A stretch of DNA of 64,000 nucleotides from Flavobacteriales bacterium. GTDB taxonomy: Bacteria > Bacteroidota > Bacteroidia > Flavobacteriales_E > Vicingaceae. Below the pieces are notes generated by a model. That model had not been told where the DNA came from, ran no database searches, and saw only the letters and a program-made list of their open reading frames with translations. Position 1 is the stretch's first letter. Each line of letters opens with the position of its first letter. Shown here one piece after another: positions 53,501 to 62,850 of the stretch. A program made the translations under genes and the position numbers. The stretch is taken from NCBI GenBank assembly GCA_013359255.1, contig JABWCF010000012.1, positions 1 to 64,000 on the forward strand, in the 5' to 3' direction.

Positions 53501-55045
53501 CGTACCTTCAAAATCGAAATCTAAATTAGGGTCTTTCACATCTAATTTTCCACTAAATTTTTGATTTTTAAGATTTCCGTTTACTACAATATTTTTGTAA
53601 TTATATCCTAGTAATTCGAACGAAAAAACGGTGCCGTCAAAATGACAATCTATGGTTTCTAAGGTAAAACCCTCTCCGTTTATTTTAGCATCGAGTGCTA
53701 CGTTTCCTAAATCGGGTGAGAGGTAAAAGAAGTTTCCGGCATTAAATCCTTGAGTGCGAAGCCTTCCGGAATAAGATGTTTTGTTTCTAAGATTATCGTA
53801 TTTTAAAGAAATATCGGTACGTAGAACTCCAAGATTTGTTTGAAAATCGCCATAAGCTACCACATCGTTAAAAAAACCACTGAGTATGCCTTTGTATTTT
53901 AGATTTCCTAAATGGTAAAAATTATCTGGAATAGTAAACATACTATCTTCTCCAAAAAGAAAGTACATTTTTTCTATTGACTTTTTGTTTGCTTCCAATT
54001 CTTTTACATCAAAATATAAGTAGGTATTGTTTTCATCGGGCAAGCCTTTCATATCTAGGTTTCCTTTTACATGGGTTCCCGAATGGAATGTGGCATTAAG
54101 TTGCCTCATTTTAAAATTATCGATAGTACCTTTTATTTTCGATTCAAATTCTACCTTTTCATACACATCGTCAAAAGCTCTAGAAAAATAATTTATATCG
54201 GCAAAAGAAATGGTTGATTTTTTTACATCGGCATCCCAATATACATTGCTTATAAATTCATTGAAATCGGGAAAAGAATCGGTAAGAAAAGTAATATCGG
54301 CAAAAACAGTTGAATGAGGGGTGTAAATTTCGGCTGCATTTAAAACCGTTTTGGTGGCCGAAACAGAAAAATCGGCTATTAGATTATTTACTTTAAATCC
54401 GCTCTTTTCATTTGCACTTAACTGAGTGATTTGGGCTCGTATGGTGTCGGCATCAAACTGTATGTTTTTCAACGTAACATTGGTATTGTAAATGGCCAAA
54501 CGGTTCTCATCAAAAATGACTCTTTCTTTAGCAGGCCACTTATAATCGTTGTAATAGATGGTTGAATTTGTAATTTTTAAATCTCCAAATGTTACTTTTA
54601 TATCAAAAGGTTCGGATTCTGAAGTGTCTTTATCATTAGAAGAAAGAGCTTCTATGATATAATCTATATTGTATTCTCTTGGTTGTTTGTATTTTTTAAG
54701 GTGCAGTGTTAAGCTATCTATGGCCACCATTTTTACCGAAACGGCTAGAGGTTTCCATTGTACAGAAAAATCGGCCTGTAAATTTCCTATGTAAATTAAA
54801 GAATCGGCTTGTTTGTCTTCTATATACAACCCTTCCAACGTAAGGTTTTTAAAAGCATCGAGTGCGATGTAACGAATCGAAACAGGGGTACCAATTTTTG
54901 CCGAAAATTCTGAAGCAATATATTGTACCAATTTTGTTTGAACAGTAGGTAAACGCAAAAGCATTAACACTATTACCTGCATCAATAACAGCAGTAATAA
55001 TACGAGTGCAGTAACTTTAATTGCTTTTTTTATAACTTTGAGCAT
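50546..55045 (-). CDS. tamB: TamB-like translocation/assembly module protein
   Basis: A 1499-residue protein with one N-terminal membrane helix (about 9-30) and a very long beta-helical middle of AsmA/TamB type. The C-terminal TamB/DUF490 domain (about 1080-1450) carries patterns such as GTGNIKMDINTNGDFNMMGDY and LNRFLTPSG. TamB spans the periplasm between the inner membrane and a TamA or BamA barrel and moves outer-membrane proteins or lipids. The final residues are Lys-rich. It is divergent from tsaD with 32 nt between the start codons. Confidence 0.85.
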   Translation of the reverse strand: MLKVIKKAIKVTALVLLLLLLMQVIVLMLLRLPTVQTKLVQYIASEFSAKIGTPVSIRYIALDAFKNLTLEGLYIEDKQADSLIYIGNLQADFSVQWKPLAVSVKMVAIDSLTLHLKKYKQPREYNIDYIIEALSSNDKDTSESEPFDIKVTFGDLKITNSTIYYNDYKWPAKERVIFDENRLAIYNTNVTLKNIQFDADTIRAQITQLSANEKSGFKVNNLIADFSVSATKTVLNAAEIYTPHSTVFADITFLTDSFPDFNEFISNVYWDADVKKSTISFADINYFSRAFDDVYEKVEFESKIKGTIDNFKMRQLNATFHSGTHVKGNLDMKGLPDENNTYLYFDVKELEANKKSIEKMYFLFGEDSMFTIPDNFYHLGNLKYKGILSGFFNDVVAYGDFQTNLGVLRTDISLKYDNLRNKTSYSGRLRTQGFNAGNFFYLSPDLGNVALDAKINGEGFTLETIDCHFDGTVFSFELLGYNYKNIVVNGNLKNQKFSGKLDVKDPNLDFDFEGTTDFTGKMPVMDFTANIRSAKLATLELFNKSDTNTNFSTTVKLSLTGNNIDNITGSVEMLNTFYADSDEKFTVNAVDFFIDDSGKEKIMVFTSDILDGEIQGKFNLRTLPLAFEQLLSNYIPAKFSLPSEDKKLQDNFRFNIEFIDPEDVLHALTGFLRIGSNSSLSGKLNLAENDLYIKGNATFIDIYDLKLKNCLITGKSLEKSLYLNFGSNRLIINDSIYFENFNLNNQLLNDSLYVNSNWENNSLFKNNGDLNSVTVFKSKNRIENSLLNSSFTISDSLWRVNNHNKIILDSGFIKIENLSLKTNASSVVIDGVLSDNPSHQIDAVLTNFDINYLNPIINDKNIRIDGLLNGTLSISKFSKNPVLNSNVSITDFSLNESLLGNGNIVSIWNKETETITLNGDFKRENIPVLDFKGTIFPTKKGQELSIQFVMNKTDLNIIEYFSEGVLSNVKGFASGIFGIYGSVHNPITDGSLVLEKVSFKVDYLNTTYSMKGTAKLEIEEDMVALNNALMLDEKGNTAFVNATLFHNQFKEITYDIGIHSKNLLMLNTSIAQNDLYYGTAFLSGDINIAGYGEQLLIDANIKTEKGTYFNIPLNGPEEVSEYGFIKFISRTDTLNLLEAELLDLTGVVLAIDLTMTTDAEVKLIFDEKVGDIMRGRGTGNIKMDINTNGDFNMMGDYVIEEGDYLFTLQNVINKKFVIEKGGKIRWNGSPYEAEIDIYALYKLRAALNDVIQDSSDIYKKRVPVDLRMHLFNNLMQPDIDFDIHLPTVDEGTKQRVRSVLYVNNNETNNQEMNRQVFALLVLNRFLTPSGLDPTTSNNADNPNFGAQSSSELLSNQISNWLSQISNQFDVGFAYRPGSELTNDEVELALSTQIFNDRVVLDGNVGYLNNANISGNSSNVVGDFSVEYKVVPDGKLRVKAFNRSNVNNFMLNNAPYTQGVGFFYRKDFDRFKDIFKSKKKKKLITDKNQQQEKKPTDTVE

Positions 55046-55077
55046 ATATAAACGCCAAATTTCGTTATTTCAACGGT

Positions 55078-56106
55078 ATGCCATCAAAACAAACCATTAT
55101 TTTAGGAATAGAATCTTCTTGCGATGATACTTCGGCTGCAATAGTTAAAGAGGGCATTTTGTTTTCAAATGTAATAGCCAATCAAAAAGTACACCAAGAA
55201 TATGGTGGTGTAGTACCTGAACTCGCTTCTAGAGCACATCAGCAAAACATAGTTCCGGTGGTTTCTAAAGCTCTTACCGATGCAGGCGTTACAGCTAGCG
55301 AAATATCGGCTATAGCCTACACACAAGGCCCCGGCCTACTTGGCTCTCTTTTGGTAGGCTCTTCGTTTGCAAAAAGTATGGCATTGGCTTTACACGTTCC
55401 CTTAATTGAAGTGAACCATATGCAAGCTCATATTCTGGCTCATTTTACGCAATTGAATGAAACTCCATTTAACCCACCGTCTTTTCCGTTTTTGTGTTTA
55501 ACGGTTTCGGGCGGACATACACAAATTGTAAAAGTGAGCCACTACCAAAAAATGGAAATACTGGGCCAAACCATTGATGATGCAGCAGGAGAGGCTTTCG
55601 ATAAAATTGCAAAAATTATTGGACTAAACTACCCGGGAGGCCCGCTCATTGATTTACACGCCAAAGAAGGAAACCCAAAGACCTTTAAATTTCCGCACCC
55701 TTCAGTACCCGATTTAAATTTTAGTTTTAGTGGTTTAAAAACCTCGGTGCTTTATTTTTTAAAAAAAGAAATCGCTAAAAATCCCGATTTTATTGCATTG
55801 CATTTAAACGATATCTGTGCTTCGGTGCAACAAACCATCGTGGATATTTTAATTGAAAAACTGGCATTAGCCTCTCAAAGAACAAGAATAACACAAATTG
55901 CTTTGGCCGGTGGTGTTTCTGCAAATACAGGGCTTCAGAAAAAAATTCGCGAAATAGGAAAAGAAAAAAACTGGAAGGTTTTTATTCCTGAATTCCAGCT
56001 ATGTACCGATAATGCAGGAATGATTGCTACTGCAGGATATTTTAAGTTCCTTGAAATGCAATTTTCCGATATGCATTCTACTCCGCTTGCCCGACTAAAA
56101 TTTTGA
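55078..56106 (+). CDS. tsaD: tRNA N6-adenosine threonylcarbamoyltransferase
   Basis: A 342-residue protein of the Kae1/TsaD ASKHA family. GIESSCDDTSAA is the nucleotide-binding opening; HMQAHILAH supplies the metal-binding histidines (about 111-119); SGGHTQIV and DNAGMIATAGY complete the site. With TsaB and TsaE it makes the t6A37 modification of ANN-decoding tRNAs. It overlaps the following gene by 4 nt and faces tamB across a 32-nt gap. Confidence 0.96.
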   Translation: MPSKQTIILGIESSCDDTSAAIVKEGILFSNVIANQKVHQEYGGVVPELASRAHQQNIVPVVSKALTDAGVTASEISAIAYTQGPGLLGSLLVGSSFAKSMALALHVPLIEVNHMQAHILAHFTQLNETPFNPPSFPFLCLTVSGGHTQIVKVSHYQKMEILGQTIDDAAGEAFDKIAKIIGLNYPGGPLIDLHAKEGNPKTFKFPHPSVPDLNFSFSGLKTSVLYFLKKEIAKNPDFIALHLNDICASVQQTIVDILIEKLALASQRTRITQIALAGGVSANTGLQKKIREIGKEKNWKVFIPEFQLCTDNAGMIATAGYFKFLEMQFSDMHSTPLARLKF

Positions 56107-56804
56107 TGATAAAATATTGTTACATATTTTTTTTTACACTTGTTTTAATTACACACTTTGTGTACAGCCAAGGAAAAGATGATTACTATTTAAAGCCCGA
56201 TAAAACATTACCGGAATACCACATTTTAATAAAAACCAACCCCTTTGTATATTTTTGGGGAGCCATTCCTCTTACGGCAGAATACCGCTTGGTTGGCGAA
56301 ACCATGGTAAGCACAAAACAATCTTCTCAACTCGCTCTTTCGTATCTTGGTAAGGGTATTGTTTTAAAATCCTACGAAGACTCAGCAAACGGTAACTATA
56401 AATTTGTTGTAAATGGTTTCCGTGTTCAATACACACATAAATTCTTTATTAAAAATAATTTCCAGGAACTTACACTATATAATCCGTATGGATGGTATTT
56501 AGGCCCACACTTATCTTATTCCACAGCAAAAATTACCAGTAAAACCGGGAGTATTTACGATGTATTTATTACCGGAATACATATGAATGCAAATCTTTTT
56601 ATTGGCTATCAAACACTCCTTTACAATCAGTTTCCTTTAGATGTATTTTTTGGATTGGGTATAAAAGAAAATAAATGGACAGAAAATTACAGAAACCAAA
56701 ACCAACACCGAGTTATAGATATGAATAGATTAGGGAAATACTACAATTCTAATTTTAAAATTTCGCTTGGATTTAATATTGGTATTGGGGTAAAAAAGTT
56801 TTGA
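56103..56804 (+). CDS. Probable outer-membrane protein, unknown
   Basis: A 233-residue protein with a signal peptide (about 1-20, ending VYSQ). The remainder alternates polar and aromatic residues in amphipathic strands (LSYLGKGIVL, FRVQYTHKFF, GWYLGPHLSY, FGLGIKENKW) and ends near an aromatic residue (VKKF), as in small beta-barrels. No family was recognised. It starts within tsaD (ATGA overlap) and ends 15 nt before the stop of rpe. Confidence 0.55.
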   Translation: MMIKYCYIFFFTLVLITHFVYSQGKDDYYLKPDKTLPEYHILIKTNPFVYFWGAIPLTAEYRLVGETMVSTKQSSQLALSYLGKGIVLKSYEDSANGNYKFVVNGFRVQYTHKFFIKNNFQELTLYNPYGWYLGPHLSYSTAKITSKTGSIYDVFITGIHMNANLFIGYQTLLYNQFPLDVFFGLGIKENKWTENYRNQNQHRVIDMNRLGKYYNSNFKISLGFNIGIGVKKF

Positions 56805-56819
56805 ATTTGTAATATTCTT

Positions 56820-57470
56820 TTAATACGAAGCCAGTTCTGAAATAGTGGCTATAGGATTTTTTGAATTAAATACAAAACTACCGGCCACTAAGACTTTAGC
56901 TCCATTCTGAATTAATTTTGCAGCATTAGCCGTTGTAACGCCTCCATCTACTTCTAATATAGTATTTGCCATTTTATTTGCTATTAAACTCGCTGCTTCA
57001 GACACCTTTGCAAAGGTATTTTCTATAAAGGTTTGGCCACCAAACCCAGGATTTACCGACATAATTAAGAGTACATCAATATCACAAATAATATCTGTCA
57101 ACACGCTTACAGGGGTGTGTGGATTTAATGCAACCCCCGCTTTCATTCCTTCTTTTTTAATGGCCTGCAAAGTGCGGTGGAGATGTGGACAAGCTTCGTA
57201 ATGCACAGTAAGAATATCGGCTCCTGCTTTTTTAAATTCCGAGATATATTTATCCGGATCAATAATCATGATATGTACATCAAAAACTTTTGGGGTTATA
57301 TTACGAATCGACTTTATTACCGGAAAACCAAAAGATATGTTTGGAACAAACACTCCGTCCATTACATCAATATGTATCCACTGGGCTTCGCTCTTATCTA
57401 GCATTAATACATCGTTTTCCAATTTTGCAAAATTGGCCGATAATAATGAGGGGGAAATAATTGTTTGCAT
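56820..57470 (-). CDS. rpe: Ribulose-phosphate 3-epimerase
   Basis: A 216-residue TIM barrel with H33-x-D35 and D38 in IHIDVMDGVFVPN, a further His in FDVHIMI, MSVNPGFGGQ and the acid in EVDGGV. It interconverts ribulose-5-phosphate and xylulose-5-phosphate in the pentose phosphate pathway. It follows rpoD with a 72-nt gap. Confidence 0.95.
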   Translation of the reverse strand: MQTIISPSLLSANFAKLENDVLMLDKSEAQWIHIDVMDGVFVPNISFGFPVIKSIRNITPKVFDVHIMIIDPDKYISEFKKAGADILTVHYEACPHLHRTLQAIKKEGMKAGVALNPHTPVSVLTDIICDIDVLLIMSVNPGFGGQTFIENTFAKVSEAASLIANKMANTILEVDGGVTTANAAKLIQNGAKVLVAGSFVFNSKNPIATISELASY

Positions 57471-57542
57471 ACAATACGTGTGAGCACAAAGGTATAGAAT
57501 AAGAATAAAACAGGAAAGTTTTAAATAAAAGGAGGAATGACT

Positions 57543-58409
57543 TTATCCTAAAAACCCTTTTAGATGTTTGCAACAAGTAGCTTTCTTTAACCTACGAATT
57601 GCTTTTTCTTTGATTTGCCTTACTCTTTCTCTCGATAGTTCGTACTTTTCACCTATTTCATCTAAAGAGAGAGGAGTACTTCCATTTAAACCGTAAAACA
57701 GGCGAACTACTTCAGCTTCTCTAACGCTTAAAGAAGATAAGGCTCTTTCGATTTCTTTTTTCAGAGATTCTAACTCCAGTTCTTTATCGGGGCAAGGACT
57801 ATCTTCGGCTTCCATCAATTCGTACATACTGCCACTATCTTCATCGGTAGATATCGGAGCATCCATAGACACATGGCGACCTATACTTCTCATAGAATCT
57901 TTAATTTCTTCTACACTTACCTCCAATATTTGTGCAATTTCATCAGGTGTGGGTTCGCGTTCAAACTCTTGCTCTAACATGGCAAAGGTTTTGTTTATTT
58001 TGTTTATGCCTCCTATTTTATTAAGGGGTAAACGTACAATGCGAGCTTGTTCGGCTAAAGCCTGCAAAATGGCTTGGCGAATCCACCACACTGCATACGA
58101 AATAAACTTAAATCCTCGTGTTTCATCAAAGCGTTGTGCTGCTTTAATTAAACCTAAATTTCCCTCGTTTATTAAATCGGGTAAACTAAGGCCCTGATTT
58201 TGATATTGCTTAGACACCGACACTACAAAACGCAAGTTGGCATTGGTAAGTTTTTCAAGTGCGGCTACATCTCCCTCTTTGATACGTTTTGCTAAATCTA
58301 CTTCTTCTTCGGCAGAAATTAAACTTACTTTTCCTATTTCGTGTAAATATTTGTCGAGTGATACGGTTTCGCGAGAAGTAATTTGTTTCGCAATTTTTAG
58401 TTGTCTCAT
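57543..58409 (-). CDS. rpoD: Primary RNA polymerase sigma factor, Bacteroidota type
   Basis: A 288-residue sigma-70 factor with regions 1.2 ([20 protein letters not shown]), 2.1-2.4 ([51 protein letters not shown]), 3 and 4.2 ([19 protein letters not shown]). The N-terminal region 1.1 of other phyla is missing, as in Bacteroidota RpoD, which directs the TAnnTTTG promoters seen here. Confidence 0.95.
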   Translation of the reverse strand: MRQLKIAKQITSRETVSLDKYLHEIGKVSLISAEEEVDLAKRIKEGDVAALEKLTNANLRFVVSVSKQYQNQGLSLPDLINEGNLGLIKAAQRFDETRGFKFISYAVWWIRQAILQALAEQARIVRLPLNKIGGINKINKTFAMLEQEFEREPTPDEIAQILEVSVEEIKDSMRSIGRHVSMDAPISTDEDSGSMYELMEAEDSPCPDKELELESLKKEIERALSSLSVREAEVVRLFYGLNGSTPLSLDEIGEKYELSRERVRQIKEKAIRRLKKATCCKHLKGFLG

Positions 58410-58485
58410 GCAGGTAGGTAGTTTTGTTTTATGCTACAAAGTGTACGATACATTGCAAACTAAGTTACAGCAATTAAATAATAAA

Positions 58486-58662
58486 TAACTCGTTGTGCAT
58501 TTGAAAGAAAATTTGTCAATTCGAGTGTTCCGCAGCATTACGGAATGTATCGAGAATACAAATGCTCAATAAAAAAAGTGTGTTCTCGATATTTTTCTTT
58601 CAGAAAAACTCAAACGGACACCTTTTTTTTATTAAAGATTCTTCTAAATGCACAACGGGTTA
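58486..58662. repeat. Nested inverted-repeat element, MITE- or REP-like
   Basis: About 177 nt. Outer arms of 17 nt (58486-58502 and 58646-58662) pair with one mismatch; inner arms GAAAGAAAA/TTTTCTTTC (58503-58511, 58593-58601) continue inward; TATCGAGA (58549-58561) pairs with 58579-58591 (12 of 13), and TTCCG/CGGAA (58528-58545) makes a small hairpin. Similar TAATAAATA sequence flanks both sides. There is no gene in it; it occupies most of the rpoD-psd gap. Confidence 0.65.
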
Positions 58663-58755
58663 ATAAATAGTATCCGTATTCTTTGCCTAAATAAATACGT
58701 TCATATCTTAATAAGCACATCCGCCTATTTGGTAGTTTAGATGTACAATATTTTA

Positions 58756-58763
58756 TATCTTTG
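58756..58763 (+). promoter_or_regulatory. psd promoter element TATCTTTG
   Basis: An exact TAnnTTTG element 17 nt before the psd start, giving a short leader. The -33 partner is weak. Confidence 0.4.
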
Positions 58764-58780
58764 GAAAATCTAAAGAATAT

Positions 58781-59434
58781 ATGACTATACACAGAGAAGG
58801 TTATAAAAGTATATTGATTTCGGTAGTTGTATCGGCAACTATTATCACTGTTTCTTCATTTTGTCCCCATCGTTGGGTTCTCTATGCAAGTCTGTTTATT
58901 TCTGTTTTATTAACAGGAATTATATTGCAGTTTTTCAGAAATCCTTGTCGAAATTTTTCACAAAAAGAAAATGAAATTATCTCTCCGGCCGATGGAAAGG
59001 TAGTGGTAATAGAGGAAGTAATGGAAGATGAATTTTTGAAAGAAAAATGTATTCAGATTTCGGTGTTTATGTCGCCACTCAACGTGCATATAAATAGGTA
59101 TCCTGTTAGTGGTAAAATTATATATTTCAGGTATCATCCCGGAAATTATCTTGTAGCATGGCATCCAAAATCTTCTACGGAAAACGAAAGAACTACTTGT
59201 GTACTAGAAGACGAAAGGGGCCGAAAATTTTTGTTTAGGCAAATAGCGGGAGCTTTAGCCAGAAGAATTGTTTTTTATGGTAAGGAAGGGGTAAATGTAA
59301 AACAAACATCTGAATGCGGTTTTATAAAATTTGGTTCAAGAGTAGATGTTTTTTTACCTCTAGGAACGGAAATTTCGGTTCAACTTGGACAAAAAGTTAA
59401 GGGTGGTATTACCGCCCTTGCAAGGCTGCGTTAA
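58781..59434 (+). CDS. psd: Phosphatidylserine decarboxylase (archaeal-type)
   Basis: A 217-residue protein with two N-terminal membrane helices (about 10-28 and 33-51). The PSD core has SPADGKVV, VFMSPLNVHINR and YHPGNYLVAW, and the self-cleavage site FGS186RVD, where Ser becomes the pyruvoyl group. It makes phosphatidylethanolamine. The short length matches the archaeal-type form of Bacteroidota. It is monocistronic. Confidence 0.92.
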   Translation: MTIHREGYKSILISVVVSATIITVSSFCPHRWVLYASLFISVLLTGIILQFFRNPCRNFSQKENEIISPADGKVVVIEEVMEDEFLKEKCIQISVFMSPLNVHINRYPVSGKIIYFRYHPGNYLVAWHPKSSTENERTTCVLEDERGRKFLFRQIAGALARRIVFYGKEGVNVKQTSECGFIKFGSRVDVFLPLGTEISVQLGQKVKGGITALARLR

Positions 59435-59509
59435 CAAGAATTAACACATATATTTTTTACTTTTTTATTAATTAAGTAACTTTACCCTAACCAAAAAAAA
59501 AGATTTTTT

Positions 59510-59839
59510 ATGAAAAAGTTATTATTTGCCTTAGCCCTAACGGGATTTGTTGCTGCTGCAACCATTGAAACGTATGCCTCTACGCCTACTTCGGTTGAAT
59601 GTGATGGCGACAAAAAATGCGACAAGAAAGATTGCAAGAAAAAATGCGACAAGAAAGATGCATCGAAGGCTTGTTGCAAAAAAGAGGGAGACGCTAAAAA
59701 AGCCTGTTGTAAAAAAGAAGGAGATGCCAAAAAATGTTCTTCTGAAAAAACAGATGCAAGCACCGCTACTCCTGCCGGAACCGAAGTTGCTCCAGGAACA
59801 AAAAAAGCATGTAGCCACGAAGGGCCTCATGAGCACTAA
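59510..59839 (+). CDS. Secreted Cys/Lys-rich protein, possibly metal-binding
   Basis: A 109-residue protein with a signal peptide (about 1-23, ending TYAS). The mature part has two exact copies of an 11-residue unit KACCKKEGDAK plus several DKKC/CDKK motifs, with eleven Cys in all and a C-terminal HEGPHEH. This composition suggests binding of soft metals such as copper or zinc in the periplasm, or a cross-linked small protein; I know no named family. A strong bidirectional terminator follows. A TAACTTTA-like element lies at 59477-59484, 26 nt before the ATG. Confidence 0.65.
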   Translation: MKKLLFALALTGFVAAATIETYASTPTSVECDGDKKCDKKDCKKKCDKKDASKACCKKEGDAKKACCKKEGDAKKCSSEKTDASTATPAGTEVAPGTKKACSHEGPHEH

Positions 59840-59854
59840 AAAAGAAAATATTCT

Positions 59855-59905
59855 ATTTTCTAACAAAAAAAGCTGCAATTGTTGCAGCTTTTTTTGTTAG
59901 AAAAT
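59855..59905. terminator. Bidirectional terminator between the Cys-rich gene and leuS
   Basis: A perfect 24-bp stem (59855-59878 with 59882-59905) with a 3-nt loop, GC in the upper part (AGCTGCAA) and A/T runs on both sides, so it can stop transcription from both directions. Its last base is the first of the leuS stop codon. Confidence 0.9.
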
Positions 59906-62850
59906 TATACCACAATATTTACAATTTTTTTAGGAACCACAATTACCTTTTTAGGGGGTACGCCATTTAGATATTTTTGAGTTTGGTCGTTACCTAGCAC
60001 TTCTTTTTCTATTTCTGAAGGCGACAAGGAAAGGGAAAGATTGAGTGTAAATCGCAATTTCCCATTAAACTGTATCGGATATGTATAACGATTCTCTTCT
60101 AAATAGGCCGGAATGAAAACCGGAAACGCTTCGTACTCGATAGAAAAGTTTTCTCCTGTTTTCTCCCATAGTTCTTCGGCAATGTGCGGGGCATAGGGCG
60201 AAAGTATAATTAAGAAGGATTTCAGAATATTTTTTTTATTGCATTTTATATCGCTTAGTTCATTTACACAAATCATGTAGTTGCTTACTACCGTATTAAA
60301 CGAAAAACGTTCAATATCTTCGGTTACGCGTTTAATACATTTATGCAAAATTTTCAGTTCGTCTTTTGTGGGTTCTTCATCAGTTATTTTTAAAACGCCA
60401 TTCTCATCGTAAAATAATCGCCAAAGTTTTTTTAAAAATCGAAATACACCCTCAATACTTGCCGTGCTCCATGGTTTGTGATCTTCGAGCGGACCTAAAA
60501 ACATTTCATATAAACGCAAAGTATCGGCTCCATATTTTTCGCAAAGTTCATCTGGGTTTACCACATTAAACTTTGACTTCGACATTTTTTCTACTTCCGG
60601 TTTTGTATAAAATTTATCGCTTCCTTCGCAAATTCTTTTAAACCTTCCTTTATACCAATACCCTCCTTCACATACAAATACGGCATCTTCAAAATCACCC
60701 ATTTGCTTTAAGCCCTGTATTTTTTCGGGCAATATTTCATGATGTTGCACTATGGATATGGGCACATACTTTTCGACTGTTTCAAACCCTCTTTTATCTG
60801 CAACATCTTTACTGTAATAAATATAAGCGGTTTGTTCCTTGTTATTCTCATCTACATACAACATGTCTGGCTGTGATGACGCGAAGAAGGCAATGCGATT
60901 TGTTTTAGCGGTAAACGATTTATTAAGCATTATTTTTTCCGACACTCCCTGTATCATTCCCTGATTGATGAGTTTTTTGGCAGGTTCTTCAATGTTTATA
61001 TAACCTAAGTCTTTTAAGAATTTAGTCCAAAAGCGGAAATATAAAAGGTGCCCTGTGGCATGCTCTGCTCCTCCGATGTATAGGTCTATTTCTTTCCAAT
61101 ATTCTAAAGCTTCTTTAGAGGCAAATTCCTTGGCATTATTTACGTCCATATAACGCAAAAAATACCATGAACTTCCTGCCCAGCCCGGCATAGTGGTATG
61201 TTCATAGTTGTATTGATTTTGGTATTTCCAGTTTTTGGCTCTGGCCAATGGCGGTTCTCCATCTTCGGTGGGTAAATATTTATCTACTTCGGGCAAGAGC
61301 AGTGGCAATTCGTCTTCTTTTAGAGGACAAGGAATACCGTTTTTGTAGTATATGGGAATAGGCTCACCCCAATAGCGTTGGCGACCAAAAACAGCATCTC
61401 GCAAACGAAAGTTTGTTTTGTGTTTTCCAAATCCTCTTTTCTCAATTTCAGAAATATTTTGGGTTATTGCCTCTTTTACATCTAACCCGTTTAAAAATTC
61501 GGAGTTTATTATTTTTCCTTTCTTTTCATCGTAGGCGGTATCATTTATATTCCAATTGGCAGGGCATTCTACTACTTGCTGAATAGGCAATTTAAAGTGT
61601 TTTGCAAAAGCATGGTCTCGGGTATCGTGTGCCGGAACGGCCATTACAGCACCTGTTCCGTAACCGGAAAGCACGTAATCGCCAATCCAAATAGGTATTT
61701 TTTTTCGGGTAAAAGGGTGTATGGCATAGGCTCCGGTAAATTCACCGGTAATATTTTTCACATCGCTTTGCCTTTCCCTATCGTTTCGGTTGGTGGCATA
61801 CGTAATGTAAGTTTCTACTTTGCTTTTTTGATTTGCAGATGTTATTTGAGGTACTAAATCTAATTCGGGTGCAAGGGTAAGGTAAGAAACTCCAAAAATA
61901 GTATCGGGGCGAGTAGTAAAAACTTCTATTTTAAAACTGGTATTTTCTACTTCAAAGGCAATGGTACAGCCTTCACTTTTTCCTATCCAGTTTTTTTGGG
62001 CTTCTTTAATACTTTCGCTCCATTCAATAGAATCTAAGCCAATTAATAAACGATTGGCATAAGCGGTAATTCTCAGGCTCCATTGTTTCATTAACTTTCT
62101 TTCTACCGGATAACCTCCCCGCTCGCTCACTCCGTCTTTTACCTCATCATTTGCCAAAACGGTACCCATAGCAGGGCACCAATTTACATAGGCCTCGCTA
62201 AGGTATGCCAATCTAAAATTCATTAGTATTAACTCGCGGGTTACTTCATCAAATTTTTTCCATTTTTCGGCTGTAAAATTTTCTAAGTCTTTTTCAATTC
62301 CTCCGGTAAGTACCGTGTTTAAATTACCCCGAAAGCCTTCTTTCTCAAATATGGCCATGAGGGTTTCTATGGGTTCTGCTTTATCTGAAATAGGGTTGTA
62401 CCAAGAATTATAGAGTTTCAGAAAAATCCACTGTGTCCATTTATAGTAACCGGAATCGCAGGTACGGACTTCTCTCTCCCAATCGAAAGAAAAGCCTATT
62501 TTATCTAATTGTTCTCTATATCGGGCAATGTTTTCTTTGGTGGTTTTATCAGGGTGTTGGCCGGTTTGTATCGCATATTGTTCGGCCGGAAGACCAAATG
62601 CATCGTAACCCATTGGATGCAGCACATTAAACCCTTTATGGCGTTTGTAACGAGCAATTACATCGGAGGCAATGTACCCTAGCGGATGGCCTACATGTAA
62701 GCCTGCACCCGATGGATAAGGAAACATATCTAATACGTAAAACTTAGGCTTAGACAATGAATTTTCTTTCGGATTTTTGGCAATAAAGGTTTTTTTTTCG
62801 GCCCAAAATCTCTGCCATTTCTTTTCTATTTCATTCGGATTATATTCCAT
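59905..62850 (-). CDS. leuS: Leucyl-tRNA synthetase
   Basis: A 981-residue class I synthetase. The start is set at the ATG at 62850 (MEYNPNEIEKKWQ); an upstream in-frame ATG adds eleven residues not seen in the family. HIGH motif HVGHPLGY (about 53-60), CP1 editing domain (RPDTIFGVSY; GTGAVMAVPAHDTRD), and KMSKS in VEKMSKSKFN (about 754) are present. It charges tRNA-Leu. It is transcribed towards the terminator shared with the Cys-rich gene and away from ftsX. Confidence 0.96.
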   Translation of the reverse strand: MEYNPNEIEKKWQRFWAEKKTFIAKNPKENSLSKPKFYVLDMFPYPSGAGLHVGHPLGYIASDVIARYKRHKGFNVLHPMGYDAFGLPAEQYAIQTGQHPDKTTKENIARYREQLDKIGFSFDWEREVRTCDSGYYKWTQWIFLKLYNSWYNPISDKAEPIETLMAIFEKEGFRGNLNTVLTGGIEKDLENFTAEKWKKFDEVTRELILMNFRLAYLSEAYVNWCPAMGTVLANDEVKDGVSERGGYPVERKLMKQWSLRITAYANRLLIGLDSIEWSESIKEAQKNWIGKSEGCTIAFEVENTSFKIEVFTTRPDTIFGVSYLTLAPELDLVPQITSANQKSKVETYITYATNRNDRERQSDVKNITGEFTGAYAIHPFTRKKIPIWIGDYVLSGYGTGAVMAVPAHDTRDHAFAKHFKLPIQQVVECPANWNINDTAYDEKKGKIINSEFLNGLDVKEAITQNISEIEKRGFGKHKTNFRLRDAVFGRQRYWGEPIPIYYKNGIPCPLKEDELPLLLPEVDKYLPTEDGEPPLARAKNWKYQNQYNYEHTTMPGWAGSSWYFLRYMDVNNAKEFASKEALEYWKEIDLYIGGAEHATGHLLYFRFWTKFLKDLGYINIEEPAKKLINQGMIQGVSEKIMLNKSFTAKTNRIAFFASSQPDMLYVDENNKEQTAYIYYSKDVADKRGFETVEKYVPISIVQHHEILPEKIQGLKQMGDFEDAVFVCEGGYWYKGRFKRICEGSDKFYTKPEVEKMSKSKFNVVNPDELCEKYGADTLRLYEMFLGPLEDHKPWSTASIEGVFRFLKKLWRLFYDENGVLKITDEEPTKDELKILHKCIKRVTEDIERFSFNTVVSNYMICVNELSDIKCNKKNILKSFLIILSPYAPHIAEELWEKTGENFSIEYEAFPVFIPAYLEENRYTYPIQFNGKLRFTLNLSLSLSPSEIEKEVLGNDQTQKYLNGVPPKKVIVVPKKIVNIVV

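Noticed and set aside
59537-59900. Frames on both strands over the Cys/Lys-rich gene
   Set aside because: The repeat-rich sequence opens all frames; only the 59510 frame has a signal peptide and regular repeats.
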